Numbered from the stretch's first letter, positions 27,823 to 36,876 are shown. The stretch is 51,832 bases of DNA from an uncultured Alphaproteobacteria bacterium (GCA_902629125.1 CACOPQ010000013.1:1-51832); one strand, 5' to 3'. Program-made: numbers and translations. Notes: generated from the letters alone by a model not told the origin.

Positions 27823-30222
27823 ATGACAACTACAAATACGAAATACCCTGTACTCCCTCTGAGAGATATTGTGGTTTTCCCACATATGATAGTTCCATTG
27901 TTCGTTGGCCGGGAAAAGTCAATCAAAGCACTAGAAGACGTTATGAACGACGACAAACAGATCCTTCTGACAACGCAGAAGGATGCTGCGAACGATGATC
28001 CTGGGAAAGGAGACGTGTATCAGATCGGCACTATCGGTACTGTGCTGCAACTTCTCAAGCTACCCGATGGAACCGTTAAGGTTTTGGTAGAGGGCGCTTT
28101 CAGAGCCAAAATCTCTAATTTCACCGACAACGAATCATTCTTTGAGGCATATGCAGAAAAGCTCGAGGAAACTGACGGCGACCAACAGGAACAAACGGCG
28201 CTTGGTAGAGCGGTGGTGACACAGTTTGAGCAATACATCAAGCTCAATAAGAAAATCCCTCCGGAAGTTTTGACTTCTGTAAAACAGATAGAGGACACAG
28301 CTAAGCTAGCGGACACTATCGCCTCACATTTGGCGGTAAAGATATCTGAAAAACAAGAGCTGTTAGAGTTGGACAGTATACTTGAAAGGCTTGAAAAAGT
28401 TTACGCTCATATGGAAGGGGAAATCGGAGTTCTTCAGGTCGAGAAAAGGATCCGAAACCGCGTAAAGCGACAGATGGAGAAAACGCAGCGAGAGTATTAT
28501 CTAAACGAGCAGATGAAAGCCATCCAAAAAGAGTTAGGTGAAAGCGAAGACGGTAGCGATGAGCTTACTGATATTGCTGAGCGGATTAAAAAAGTTCGGC
28601 TTACAAAAGAGGCCCGCGAAAAGGCGACGGCAGAGCTGAAAAAGCTAAAAAATATGAGCCAGATGTCGGCGGAAGCCACAGTTGTGAGAAATTATTTGGA
28701 CTGGTTGTTGGGTATCCCCTGGAGAAAGAAATCAAAAGTTAAGAAAGACTTATCCTTAGCCCAAGAGGTTTTAGACAGAGACCACCATGGTTTGGAGAAA
28801 GTAAAAGAGCGAATAGTAGAGTATCTCGCAGTTCAACAGCGGACCGGAAAGGTAAAGGGGCCTATCCTATGCTTAGTTGGCCCACCCGGCGTGGGTAAAA
28901 CCTCGTTAGGCAAGTCAATAGCTGAGGCAACTGGCCGAAACTTTGTTAGGATGTCTCTTGGAGGTGTAAGAGATGAAGCCGAAATTAGAGGCCATAGGCG
29001 CACCTACATAGGGTCCCTGCCTGGTAAAATCATACACAGTATGAAAAAAGCCAAGACGTCCAATCCCCTGTTTCTTTTAGACGAAATAGATAAATTAGGT
29101 AACGACTACAGGGGAGATCCCTCATCGGCTCTTTTAGAAGTGTTAGACCCTGAGCAAAATAACACATTTCAGGATCATTATTTAGAGGTGGACTATGATT
29201 TATCAGACGTAATGTTCGTTACAACTGCGAACACCCTAAGGATGCCGCAACCACTGTTAGACCGAATGGAAATAATCAGGTTATCTGGATACACCGAAGA
29301 CGAGAAAGTTGAAATTGCAAATAAACATCTTATCAAGAAACAACAGGAACAGCATGGGCTGAAAAAAGGAGAATGGGAAGTTACTGAGTCTGGATTACGG
29401 GACCTTATTCGTTATTATACTAGGGAAGCAGGTGTAAGAAACTTAGAACGCGAAATCGCGAACCTTGCAAGAAAAGCAGTGAAAGAAATTCTTACTAAGG
29501 GCGTTGTAAAAATAGTTGTATCTGCTGAAAATTTAGAGGAATACTCTGGTGTTAGAAAATACAGGTTCGGTGAGGTTGAGGAAAGCGACTTAATCGGAGT
29601 GACCACGGGACTCGCTTGGACTGAGGTGGGTGGAGAAATTCTTTCGATCGAGTCGGTAACCGTTCCCGGCAAAGGAAAGGTAACGTCTACAGGCAAGTTA
29701 GGTGACGTTATGCGAGAGTCGGTACAGGCTGCCGAAAGTTTTGTTAAATCACGTGCATCGTCATTCGGTATCGAGCCAAAGGCTCTTGAAAGTAAGGACA
29801 TTCATGTTCACGTGCCAGAAGGCGCGACCCCTAAAGATGGCCCTAGTGCTGGGGTTGCAATGGTTACTTCCATCGTCTCTGTGCTAACTGAGATTCCGGT
29901 GAAGAAAAGTGTAGCTATGACAGGTGAAATAACCCTAAGGGGCCGTGTCTTGCCAATTGGCGGTCTGAAGGAAAAACTTCTAGCCGCACTTCGCGCTGGG
30001 ATCAAGACGGTATTAATACCGAAAGATAATGAGAAAGATTTGGCTGAGATACCCGATAATGTGAAAAGTGGGTTAGAAATAGTACCTGTGAGTGTGGTAG
30101 ATGAAGTAATCTCAAACGCTCTAACTGCTGAGCCGCTGCCGGTAGAAATTGAGGAGGCCGAGCGGGAACAGTCCCTTGCGAAAAAGAAAGACGAGCCTCA
30201 GGGTGAGATAGTAAAGCATTAA
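27823..30222 (+). CDS. lon: ATP-dependent Lon protease
   Basis: A 799-residue LonA. The N-terminal LON substrate-binding domain starts YPVLPLRDIVVFPHMIVPLF. A coiled-coil helical region with ERIRNRVKRQMEKTQREYYLNEQ-like sequence leads into the AAA+ module, with Walker A GPPGVGKT at about 353-360 and Walker B LFLLDEIDKL. The protease domain has catalytic Ser675 in KDGPSAGVAM and Lys718 in GGLKEKLLAA. It degrades damaged and regulatory proteins. The C-terminal tail is charged. The ATG is preceded by AAGGTG; a candidate heat-shock promoter and a terminator-like hairpin frame the gene. Confidence 0.98.
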   Translation: MTTTNTKYPVLPLRDIVVFPHMIVPLFVGREKSIKALEDVMNDDKQILLTTQKDAANDDPGKGDVYQIGTIGTVLQLLKLPDGTVKVLVEGAFRAKISNFTDNESFFEAYAEKLEETDGDQQEQTALGRAVVTQFEQYIKLNKKIPPEVLTSVKQIEDTAKLADTIASHLAVKISEKQELLELDSILERLEKVYAHMEGEIGVLQVEKRIRNRVKRQMEKTQREYYLNEQMKAIQKELGESEDGSDELTDIAERIKKVRLTKEAREKATAELKKLKNMSQMSAEATVVRNYLDWLLGIPWRKKSKVKKDLSLAQEVLDRDHHGLEKVKERIVEYLAVQQRTGKVKGPILCLVGPPGVGKTSLGKSIAEATGRNFVRMSLGGVRDEAEIRGHRRTYIGSLPGKIIHSMKKAKTSNPLFLLDEIDKLGNDYRGDPSSALLEVLDPEQNNTFQDHYLEVDYDLSDVMFVTTANTLRMPQPLLDRMEIIRLSGYTEDEKVEIANKHLIKKQQEQHGLKKGEWEVTESGLRDLIRYYTREAGVRNLEREIANLARKAVKEILTKGVVKIVVSAENLEEYSGVRKYRFGEVEESDLIGVTTGLAWTEVGGEILSIESVTVPGKGKVTSTGKLGDVMRESVQAAESFVKSRASSFGIEPKALESKDIHVHVPEGATPKDGPSAGVAMVTSIVSVLTEIPVKKSVAMTGEITLRGRVLPIGGLKEKLLAALRAGIKTVLIPKDNEKDLAEIPDNVKSGLEIVPVSVVDEVISNALTAEPLPVEIEEAEREQSLAKKKDEPQGEIVKH

Positions 30223-30229
30223 AAACAGC

Positions 30230-30266
30230 ATGGTTGGCTAAAACGTTAGCGCGCCATCTTTTTTTC
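30230..30266 (+). terminator. Possible intrinsic terminator after lon
   Basis: ATGGTTGGCT and AGCGCGCCAT form an imperfect hairpin (outer four pairs and inner three pairs, with one wobble and two mismatches) followed at once by a run of seven T after C. It begins eight bases past the lon stop. The stem is not perfect but the T run is strong. Confidence 0.5.
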
Positions 30267-30422
30267 TCTTTTTTTTAGTTTTTGGCCTAGAATCACGCCA
30301 TTTCTTCTTAACTTTGATTGACGAGGATGGAGCGGGGAATTAAACTGGAAGCTCTTGTTTAGGAATCAGTATAACACTGTTATAACCTAAATATTATTTT
30401 TTTAACTGGGAAGGGGCGTAGC

Positions 30423-30695
30423 GTGAATAAAAATGATCTAATCTCAAAAGTTGCCGATACATCGGGGTTATCGAAGACGGACGCAAGCAACGCGGTTGAT
30501 GCTGTAGTTGAATCCATTATTGGCGCTATGAAATCAGGCGACGATGTGCGTCTGGTGGGATTTGGAACCTTCAGTGTTGCGGACAGAAAAGCTAGCGAAG
30601 GACGAAACCCTCGCACCGGAGAGAAAATTAGTATACCAGCATCAAGGCAACCAAAGTTCAAAGCTGGTAAAGGTCTTAAAGACGCTTTAAATTAA
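30423..30695 (+). CDS. hupB: DNA-binding protein HU
   Basis: A 90-residue HU-family nucleoid protein with the helical dimerisation half MNKNDLISKVADTSGLSKTDA and the beta-arm half GFGTFSVADRKASEGRNPRTG, where the signature proline at the arm tip is in ISIPASRQPKFKAGKGLK. The start is a GTG at 30423 with GGGAAGGGGCG before it. HU dimers bend DNA non-specifically. The gene follows lon by 200 bases, with its own likely promoter in between, and is just before tRNA-Val, the usual alphaproteobacterial order. Confidence 0.96.
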   Translation: MNKNDLISKVADTSGLSKTDASNAVDAVVESIIGAMKSGDDVRLVGFGTFSVADRKASEGRNPRTGEKISIPASRQPKFKAGKGLKDALN

Positions 30696-30702
30696 TGGTA
30701 TC

Positions 30703-30778
30703 GGGCGCTTAGCTCAGCTGGGAGAGCATCTCGTTTACACCGAGAGGGTCGGCGGTTCGATCCCGTCAGCGCCCACCA
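30703..30778 (+). tRNA. tRNA-Val (TAC anticodon)
   Basis: A 76-base cloverleaf with acceptor GGGCGCT/AGCGCCC, A73 and encoded CCA. The anticodon arm CTCG-TTTACAC-CGAG reads TAC. The T arm is GGCGG-TTCGATC-CCGTC. It starts seven bases after the hupB stop. Confidence 0.95.
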
Positions 30779-30855
30779 GATTTATAGAGTTGTGTCTATT
30801 AGAGTTAGCTGTTAATCATTTAGCCAAGCAGCGCTTAGGATCGATATATTTTCTT

Positions 30856-30932
<77 letters not shown>

Positions 30933-31054
30933 ATTAACCATTTAACTTCGAAATTCTTTACGTTTGTATTATTAATCCAGGATCCGAATTCAGCTATATT
31001 TAGTTCACCACATTTTTTGCGCAAATTTGCTGAGAATACCGGCAGAAAGAAATC

Positions 31055-31246
31055 ATGAATGGAAGCGATTTTGGAGCTCTGATTCCAGTTTTCTTACTCG
31101 TTGTTATGGTTTTAGCGGGCGAACGTTTCCGTTATGCTTGGCGGACGAGATCAAAAAACTGGATAGGTAAAGCTTGGATATATGGCCTTTTGGTTGTAAT
31201 CACCTTCTTTTCTCTCGCATTTTATCCATTTACCAATAATTATTGA
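31055..31246 (+). CDS. Small two-helix membrane protein, unknown function
   Basis: A 63-residue ORF with an ATG preceded by AGAAAG and two hydrophobic segments: ALIPVFLLVVMVLAGE (about residues 8-22) and IYGLLVVITFFSLAFYPF (about 42-59). The charged stretch RFRYAWRTRSKNWIGK lies between them, predicted to face the cytoplasm. I do not recognise a family. It does not resemble NuoA by eye. It stands between tRNA-Asp and nqrM, on the opposite strand from nqrM and apbE, at the left edge of the NQR module. Composition and a plausible ribosome site favour a real gene, but this is not certain. Confidence 0.55.
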   Translation: MNGSDFGALIPVFLLVVMVLAGERFRYAWRTRSKNWIGKAWIYGLLVVITFFSLAFYPFTNNY

Positions 31247-31301
31247 TAAATAAAAGGAGGTCTGTTTACCACCACTGGAACTTTGTTTTAATTCATTTTA
31301 G

Positions 31302-31505
31302 CTATAACTTTTGACATCCGCGGAGTGATTTTAACGGACTATTAGGATCGAACTGTTTTCCACAAAAGGTGCATTTATCATCCCCGGAAATTGCATTCAG
31401 CCCACCGCAGCTACCTTTGATTGTTTTCCCCATTAGAATTGTCCCGAGAGACATTCCAAATAACACAAGCAAAAGTATTATAAATGTAAGTATAAAAACG
31501 TCCAA
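31302..31505 (-). CDS. nqrM: Na+-NQR maturation factor NqrM
   Basis: A 67-residue NqrM (formerly DUF539). One N-terminal membrane helix (about residues 4-25) is followed by the family sequence KTIKGSCGGLNAI and a cysteine cluster with Cys33, Cys45, Cys48 and Cys64. NqrM is needed for assembly of the iron centre coordinated by NqrD and NqrE in Na+-NQR, and its cysteines are essential in studied systems. The start is a TTG at 31505 after TATAGGAAA; the first in-frame ATG falls inside the helix and is unlikely. It follows apbE by 16 bases on the same strand, so the two NQR maturation genes form one operon. Confidence 0.88.
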   Translation of the reverse strand: MDVFILTFIILLLVLFGMSLGTILMGKTIKGSCGGLNAISGDDKCTFCGKQFDPNSPLKSLRGCQKL

Positions 31506-31521
31506 TTTCCTATACCACTAC

Positions 31522-32652
31522 CTAATTTAATATTCTTTTCTCAGTAACTTCATTGTTAAGAACTACATCATTGAAATGAGTACTTGAGACAGATTCAAAG
31601 ATAGCACCTTTTCGTGATATAAAAAAGACTGCTAGTTTATTTTTTTCTGCTATTACCAGCCCTTTTTTAGCTCCCAATACCATCATAGCCGTTGCCCAAG
31701 CATCCGCGTTCATTGCATTGTCGGCTACCACCGTAACAGATGCTGTTTGATGCGAAACAGGCTGGCCGGTTTTCGGATTAATGATATGGGAATATCGACG
31801 ACTGTCTTTTTCAAAAAAATTCCTATAGTCGCCAGAAGTTGCAACTGCCTTATTGGTAATGCGTATAATGATATTTACTTCTCCAAGCCTCTGGTCTGGT
31901 TTTTCTATTCCTATCACCCACGGGCTTTTTGGCCCTTTTTCACCAGAGGCATAAAGATCACCTCCTATTTCCACAAGAAAGTCACTAATTCCCCTTGCTT
32001 TAAGCGAATCAGAGATTTTATCTATAGCAAATCCTTTTGCTATACCAGAGAGGTCGATCGACGCATTATCAATTTTTTTTCGAAGGGTAAGGCGCTTTTG
32101 ATCTAGAACTAAAAGATTTTTTTGTCCCACGGATTTAAGAGCAGTTTCTATCTCTTGTTCAGAAGGAACTTTCTTTTGGTTTTTTTTTCCAAAGCCCCAA
32201 ATGTCTGTCAACGGCATCAGTGTTACATCAAAGGCTCCTTCACTTTGATCGTGAACCTTGTTGGCTTCCCTTAAAATTTTAGCTAACGAGGCAGTTATTG
32301 GGATGGGAACTGTTTTTTTTAAGTTATTGAACTTAGAAATCGACGAGGACTTATCCCAATTTGACATTTCCAAATTGACAGTGTCCAGAATGGTTTTTAT
32401 TTCGTTGTGGATCGTTTGTCTGAGTCTCTCGGCATCGTGGTGTTTTATGGAAACATTATATGTCGTTCCCATCGTCGTGCCACGTATCGTCACAAGTGGT
32501 TTTTGATCTGGTTCTGAGCCACACCCATGCAAATATAGGGTCAGAAATAAGAATAGTGCTACACGCAGGGCTTTTGACAGTTTCCCGTGTAAAGAGAAAA
32601 AGTAAAAAGTTACCAACTTCAGCGACGAAATGTAGCGTTTACAAAAACACAT
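31522..32652 (-). CDS. apbE: FAD:protein FMN transferase ApbE (lipoprotein)
   Basis: ApbE moves FMN from FAD onto threonines of target proteins such as NqrB and NqrC. A basic-hydrophobic signal with lipobox LHGC and then GSEPDQ indicates an outer-face lipoprotein. The mature part has TMGTTYNVSI, WDKSSSISKFN, the metal- and FAD-binding DLSGIAKGFAIDKI, IGGDLYASG, ATSGDYRNFF and SHIINPKTGQPV. The start is uncertain: ATGs at 32652 and 32661 give a long signal sequence and lack clear ribosome sites; a shorter form from a non-ATG codon near 32580 is possible. The open frame runs further upstream to 33030, into nqrA, but that part is not coding-like. It is divergent from nqrABCDEF. Confidence 0.9.
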   Translation of the reverse strand: MCFCKRYISSLKLVTFYFFSLHGKLSKALRVALFLFLTLYLHGCGSEPDQKPLVTIRGTTMGTTYNVSIKHHDAERLRQTIHNEIKTILDTVNLEMSNWDKSSSISKFNNLKKTVPIPITASLAKILREANKVHDQSEGAFDVTLMPLTDIWGFGKKNQKKVPSEQEIETALKSVGQKNLLVLDQKRLTLRKKIDNASIDLSGIAKGFAIDKISDSLKARGISDFLVEIGGDLYASGEKGPKSPWVIGIEKPDQRLGEVNIIIRITNKAVATSGDYRNFFEKDSRRYSHIINPKTGQPVSHQTASVTVVADNAMNADAWATAMMVLGAKKGLVIAEKNKLAVFFISRKGAIFESVSSTHFNDVVLNNEVTEKRILN

Positions 32653-32723
32653 TTGAAGCATATAAAAACCAATATTTTGAATGAAAGAGCAGTGTAAAAG
32701 CTGTTGCCATGTCGGTAAAAAAT

Positions 32724-32748
32724 TATATGTTATACCATAATACATATA
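32724..32748. promoter_or_regulatory. Inverted repeat in the apbE-nqrA divergent promoter region
   Basis: TATATGT and ACATATA form a perfect seven-base inverted repeat separated by 11 bases, 88 bases before the nqrA ATG, between the divergent apbE and nqrA genes. It may be an operator shared by both operons. The sequence is very AT-rich, so chance cannot be excluded. No known regulator consensus was recognised. Confidence 0.35.
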
Positions 32749-32835
32749 GTTTGTAAGAACCAATAGGCGGTTAGTTGTCCAGTGCCATAAAACGAAGGGT
32801 TGCTGACAGCTGTAGAGAACAGGGGATTGATTTAA

Positions 32836-34209
32836 ATGGCTGACTTTAGGCTTAAAAAAGGGCTGGACTTGCCCGTAGCCGGGGCCCCTGAACAACATAT
32901 TACAAATGGCGAATTCCCAGTTAGTGTTGGAGTTTTGGGTATCGACTACAACGGTCTGAAACCAAAAATGTTTGTTAGCGAGGGTGACGTAGTCCAAAGA
33001 GGTGATCCACTGTTTTGTAGCAAGGATCACCCAAGCATCATGTTTGTTTCACCCTGCAAAGGCCGAGTTCGTGGAGTGATGAGGGGTGCCAGGAGAGCTC
33101 TTTTGAGCGTTATAATAGATATTGATGATCCTCAGGATCCAGGTGTCAATTTGGCAAATGAAGTGGATCTCAGTTTAGACATAACGGCAACTATCGACGT
33201 GCTCTGCAGGACAGGATTTTGGACCTCCTTCATCTCTCGCCCATATTCCCGAATTCCTGCGCCTGACGAAAAACCAAATAGCATTTTTGTAACTGCTTTA
33301 GAGAGCGATCCCCTCGCACCAAATGCGGATCTAATAGTTTGTGAGGATTTGGATGCTTTCGACTACGGTTTGCGCGTGATATCAAAATTGACTGATGGTG
33401 CCGTTCACCTTTGCAAAGCATATGGAAGCAACATTGGTAGTTTCCGACACATTGATAAAGTCAAGTCACACACATTTCAAGGGCCACACCCAGCGGGGTT
33501 GGCGGGAACTCATATGCACTTCCTGTGTCCCCCTACAATAACGAATCCCGTTTGGTCCATAGGGTACCAGGATGTGCTGGCGATAGGTAAGCTATTTCGT
33601 GAAGGAAACATTAGTTCAGAACGAGTGGTTTCGATTGCCGGGCCTTTGGCTAAAGATCCAAGATTGATACGTACAATCGCGGGAGCTTCACTAAGCGACA
33701 TAACAGATGGAGAGATCATAGGCCAAAATAAATACCGACTTATCTCTGGCTCAATTCTCTCGGGCCACATAGCTACCGATGAAGTGGCCTTCCTAGGCCG
33801 ATATAATCGCCAAATAACCATTATAGAAGAGGATACAAAACAAACTCCTCTGGGTTGGATCCAACCTCAACCGAGTAAGTTCTCAGCGATGCCAGTTTTA
33901 TTATCAGCTTTGTCTCGGGCTTTTTACGGGCCTAATGTAGACGGAAGCTATAACCTAACTTCAAATCTGAATGGTGGACGGAGAGCAATGGTACCGACTG
34001 GCCTTTTTGAGACGCTTATGCCACAAGACTTTTTGCCCACCCAGTTACTACGAGCACTTTTGGTAAAAGACACAGACATGGCTCAGTCTCTTGGCGCTCT
34101 GGAATTAGACGAGGAGGATCTTGCACTTTGTACATTCGCTTGTCCGGCAAAATACGAGTACGGACAAGCATTAAGGGAAAGTCTTCAAAAAATAGAGAAA
34201 GAAGGTTAA
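32836..34209 (+). CDS. nqrA: Na+-translocating NADH:quinone reductase subunit A
   Basis: A 457-residue NqrA, the peripheral cytoplasmic subunit implicated in ubiquinone binding. The opening is KKGLDLPVAGAPEQHI, followed by a barrel-hybrid type domain with FVSEGDVVQRGDPLF and KDHPSIMFVSPCKGRV. LAGTHMHFLCPP, LGRYNRQITIIEE, and a C-terminal CTFACPAKYEYGQALR are typical of the family, which is related to RnfC. The length matches other NqrA proteins. It begins the contiguous nqrABCDEF operon; nqrB follows after three bases. A purine-rich AGGGGATTG lies before the ATG. Confidence 0.97.
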   Translation: MADFRLKKGLDLPVAGAPEQHITNGEFPVSVGVLGIDYNGLKPKMFVSEGDVVQRGDPLFCSKDHPSIMFVSPCKGRVRGVMRGARRALLSVIIDIDDPQDPGVNLANEVDLSLDITATIDVLCRTGFWTSFISRPYSRIPAPDEKPNSIFVTALESDPLAPNADLIVCEDLDAFDYGLRVISKLTDGAVHLCKAYGSNIGSFRHIDKVKSHTFQGPHPAGLAGTHMHFLCPPTITNPVWSIGYQDVLAIGKLFREGNISSERVVSIAGPLAKDPRLIRTIAGASLSDITDGEIIGQNKYRLISGSILSGHIATDEVAFLGRYNRQITIIEEDTKQTPLGWIQPQPSKFSAMPVLLSALSRAFYGPNVDGSYNLTSNLNGGRRAMVPTGLFETLMPQDFLPTQLLRALLVKDTDMAQSLGALELDEEDLALCTFACPAKYEYGQALRESLQKIEKEG

Positions 34210-34212
34210 AGA

Positions 34213-35421
34213 ATGGGGATTCGTAAATTCTTCGATAATATTGAACCGCTTTTCACATCTGGCGGACGTTACCAAAAATATTATCCGATTTATGAAATGG
34301 TAGAAACAATTTTCTATACTGGGAAAACCGTGACTAAAGTAGCGCCGCATGCGAGAAGCTACACCGATATGAAGCGTATAATGACATACGTGGTCATATC
34401 GACGATACCATGCATCCTGTGGGCTTTTTACAATACCGGCTTGCAAATCAATTCAAACTTGATGCAATTAGGCGAAAGTAGCCAGGTAGGTTGGAGGATA
34501 TCAATCCTAGATTTCCTTGGTGTGAGTTTAAATCCACAAAGTATTTTTGCTAACATGGCTCACGGTTCGCTTTATTTTATTCCTATCTATCTCACGACAC
34601 TCGTGGCGGGAGGTATTTGCGAGGTAGTTTTTGCGACGGTTCGTGGTCATGAGGTTAATGAAGGGTTTTTAGTCAGCTCAATGCTATTTGCTTTGACAAT
34701 GCCGGCTTCAGCACCACTATGGCAGGTGGCCCTTGGTATTGCATTTGGTGTTGTGGTCGGTAAGGAGGTCTTTGGAGGCACTGGGAAAAATTTCTTAAAT
34801 CCGGCGCTGACTGGTCGCGCCTTCCTCTACTTTGCTTATCCAGCAAATATGTCGGGCGATAGTATATGGACCCCTGTAGACGGCTTTTCAGGAGCTACAG
34901 CGTTGGGAATGGCGGCCGCCGAGGGCATTCAGTCCTTAGCCGCTATAGGGTTGAGTTGGGGTGATGCTTTTTGGGGGTACATGCAAGGATCGTTGGGTGA
35001 GACCTCTACGTTCGCGTGTTTTCTGGGGCTTGCATTTCTCTTGGTAACTAAAATTGCAAATATTAGATTGATAATCGGTTGTCTGGTAGGCATGATAGCG
35101 TTTTCCTACCTTTTAAATTGGATAGGTTCTGATACCAATCCAATGTTTGCCATGCCGTGGTATTGGCACTTGGTTCTTGGCAGTTATGCCTTTGGACTTT
35201 GTTTTATGGTAACGGAACCCGTTTCAGCCAGCCATACTAATTTGGGCCGTTATATCTATGGTGGATTGATTGGAGTTATGGTAGTGATGATACGAGTTCT
35301 TAATCCTGCGTTTCCTGAAGGTATGATGTTGGCCATTCTATTCGCTAATATTTTCGCTCCCCTTATAGATCACTTTGTCGTTCAGGCAAATATCAAACGG
35401 AGATTAAGCAGAAATGTCTGA
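34213..35421 (+). CDS. nqrB: Na+-translocating NADH:quinone reductase subunit B
   Basis: A 402-residue integral membrane subunit with about ten hydrophobic segments. The covalent FMN site is Thr229 in DGFSGATALG (residues 223-232), the ApbE target motif. Family segments GKNFLNPALTGRAFLYFAYP, EVVFATVRGHEVNEGF and CFMVTEPVSASHT are intact. NqrB takes part in electron transfer from NqrC to riboflavin and in Na+ passage. It overlaps nqrC by eight bases. All residues expected for flavin attachment are present, so the subunit looks functional. Confidence 0.98.
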   Translation: MGIRKFFDNIEPLFTSGGRYQKYYPIYEMVETIFYTGKTVTKVAPHARSYTDMKRIMTYVVISTIPCILWAFYNTGLQINSNLMQLGESSQVGWRISILDFLGVSLNPQSIFANMAHGSLYFIPIYLTTLVAGGICEVVFATVRGHEVNEGFLVSSMLFALTMPASAPLWQVALGIAFGVVVGKEVFGGTGKNFLNPALTGRAFLYFAYPANMSGDSIWTPVDGFSGATALGMAAAEGIQSLAAIGLSWGDAFWGYMQGSLGETSTFACFLGLAFLLVTKIANIRLIIGCLVGMIAFSYLLNWIGSDTNPMFAMPWYWHLVLGSYAFGLCFMVTEPVSASHTNLGRYIYGGLIGVMVVMIRVLNPAFPEGMMLAILFANIFAPLIDHFVVQANIKRRLSRNV

Positions 35422-36223
35422 TTCCCGCGATCAGTCCGCCACAAATGGAATCTTAGCAAGATTTCTGTCGCTCCCGGTTGACAGTATACCTAGAACTGTC
35501 TTCATGGCTGTTTCACTCTGCTTGTTTTGTTCAATGATTGTTGCTTTGGCCGCAGTAAATCTGAAGCCGATGCAAAGTTATAATAAGCTTCTTGATAAAA
35601 AAATAAATATTCTTCAAGTGGCGGGTTTATACACAGACGGTGTGGATGTAGAAAAAGTTTTCAGCTCTTTTGAGCCAAAGATCGTTGAGATATCTACGGG
35701 CAAGTTTACAGATCAGTACGATCCCTCTTCGTTTGATGACAGGTCGGCAGCATCCGATCCGGAACTTAGTGTTGCCTTGGATGAAGATCCTGCTTTGATT
35801 GGAAGAAAACCAAAGTTTGCAACAGTTTATCTGTTGAAAGGAAGTGGTGGCGAATTAGACAAAATAATACTGCCAATTTATGGCTATGGATTATGGTCGA
35901 CCCTCTATGGTTTCATAGCACTAGAGAAGAATGGGAACGATATATTCGGTCTCCAGTTTTATGAGCACGCCGAAACCCCGGGACTTGGAGCCGAAGTCGA
36001 CAACCCAAGTTGGAGGCAGCAATGGCGAGGAAAAAGTCTGCGAGATGAGAACGGTAATTTAATGATCAGCGTAGCCAAAACTTCGAATAATAAAAAGTTC
36101 CACATCGACTCGCTCGCTGGTGCTACATTAACGTCCAGAGGCGTTGATAATCTTGTCAAGTTCTGGATGGGAGAAGCTGGATTCGGGCGTTTTTTAGAGA
36201 ATTTGAAAGTCGGGGAAGCTTGA
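35414..36223 (+). CDS. nqrC: Na+-translocating NADH:quinone reductase subunit C
   Basis: A 269-residue subunit with one N-terminal membrane helix (about residues 28-48) and a large periplasmic FMN-binding domain. The FMN attachment Thr238 lies in [13 protein letters not shown]; the position usually Ser/Thr before GAT is Ala235, a variant worth noting, while the acceptor Thr and flanking Asp232 are kept. [16 protein letters not shown] is another family block. It passes electrons between the NqrD/E iron centre and NqrB. It overlaps nqrB (eight bases) and nqrD (TGATG). Confidence 0.96.
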   Translation: MSDSRDQSATNGILARFLSLPVDSIPRTVFMAVSLCLFCSMIVALAAVNLKPMQSYNKLLDKKINILQVAGLYTDGVDVEKVFSSFEPKIVEISTGKFTDQYDPSSFDDRSAASDPELSVALDEDPALIGRKPKFATVYLLKGSGGELDKIILPIYGYGLWSTLYGFIALEKNGNDIFGLQFYEHAETPGLGAEVDNPSWRQQWRGKSLRDENGNLMISVAKTSNNKKFHIDSLAGATLTSRGVDNLVKFWMGEAGFGRFLENLKVGEA

Positions 36224-36876
36224 TGTCTCAAACAAAAAAGGATTTGCTGGTTGACCCTCTAGTGGATAATAATCCAATTACACTCCAAGTTTTAGGTATA
36301 TGTTCTGCACTTGCGGTAACCTCTTCACTAAAAGTTGCAGCCGTGATGGCGCTTGCGGTTATTGCGGTCACTGGCTTTTCCTCAATGTCAATATCGGTTC
36401 TGCGTAACCATATTCCGACATCCATTCGTATCATAGTACAAATGACTATCATTGCTTCGCTAGTTATTTTGGTCGACCAAATACTTAAGGCGTTTGCGTA
36501 TGAAATATCCAAAACGCTATCTGTTTTCGTTGGCCTCATAATAACCAATTGTATTGTTATGGGCCGTGCAGAGGCGTTCGCTATGAAAAACCCTCCCGTT
36601 GCATCGTTTTTGGATGGCGTTGGAAATGGATTAGGCTACGGGCTTTTACTCCTTGTTGTTGGTGTAGTGCGGGAACTTTTTGGAGCTGGCTCATTATTTG
36701 GGATCACAATTTTTGAGACAATAAATAATGGCGGCTGGTATGTGCCTAATGGTCTACTCCTACTCCCCCCCTCCGCATTTTTTATAATAGGACTTTTGAT
36801 TTGGTGCGTTAGGACTTGGAAGCCAACTCAGGTCGAGGAGCGAGAGCATCGTATTCAAACGATAGAAGAACACTGA
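36223..36876 (+). CDS. nqrD: Na+-translocating NADH:quinone reductase subunit D
   Basis: A 217-residue integral membrane subunit of the NqrD/RnfE family, with about six membrane helices. The ATG at 36223 overlaps the nqrC stop as TGATG; a TTG one codon earlier is less likely. The half-helix cysteines that bind the intramembrane iron centre are Cys27 in [16 protein letters not shown] and Cys109 in [17 protein letters not shown]. Both are present. FGAGSLFG and [18 protein letters not shown] follow as in relatives. It pairs with NqrE. Confidence 0.97.
   Translation: MSQTKKDLLVDPLVDNNPITLQVLGICSALAVTSSLKVAAVMALAVIAVTGFSSMSISVLRNHIPTSIRIIVQMTIIASLVILVDQILKAFAYEISKTLSVFVGLIITNCIVMGRAEAFAMKNPPVASFLDGVGNGLGYGLLLLVVGVVRELFGAGSLFGITIFETINNGGWYVPNGLLLLPPSAFFIIGLLIWCVRTWKPTQVEEREHRIQTIEEH

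Noticed and set aside
30978-30995. Adjacent GGATCC and GAATTC, resembling a cloning-vector linker
   Set aside because: Only 12 bases, no other vector sequence on either side, and the flanks continue as natural AT-rich intergenic DNA; chance is sufficient.
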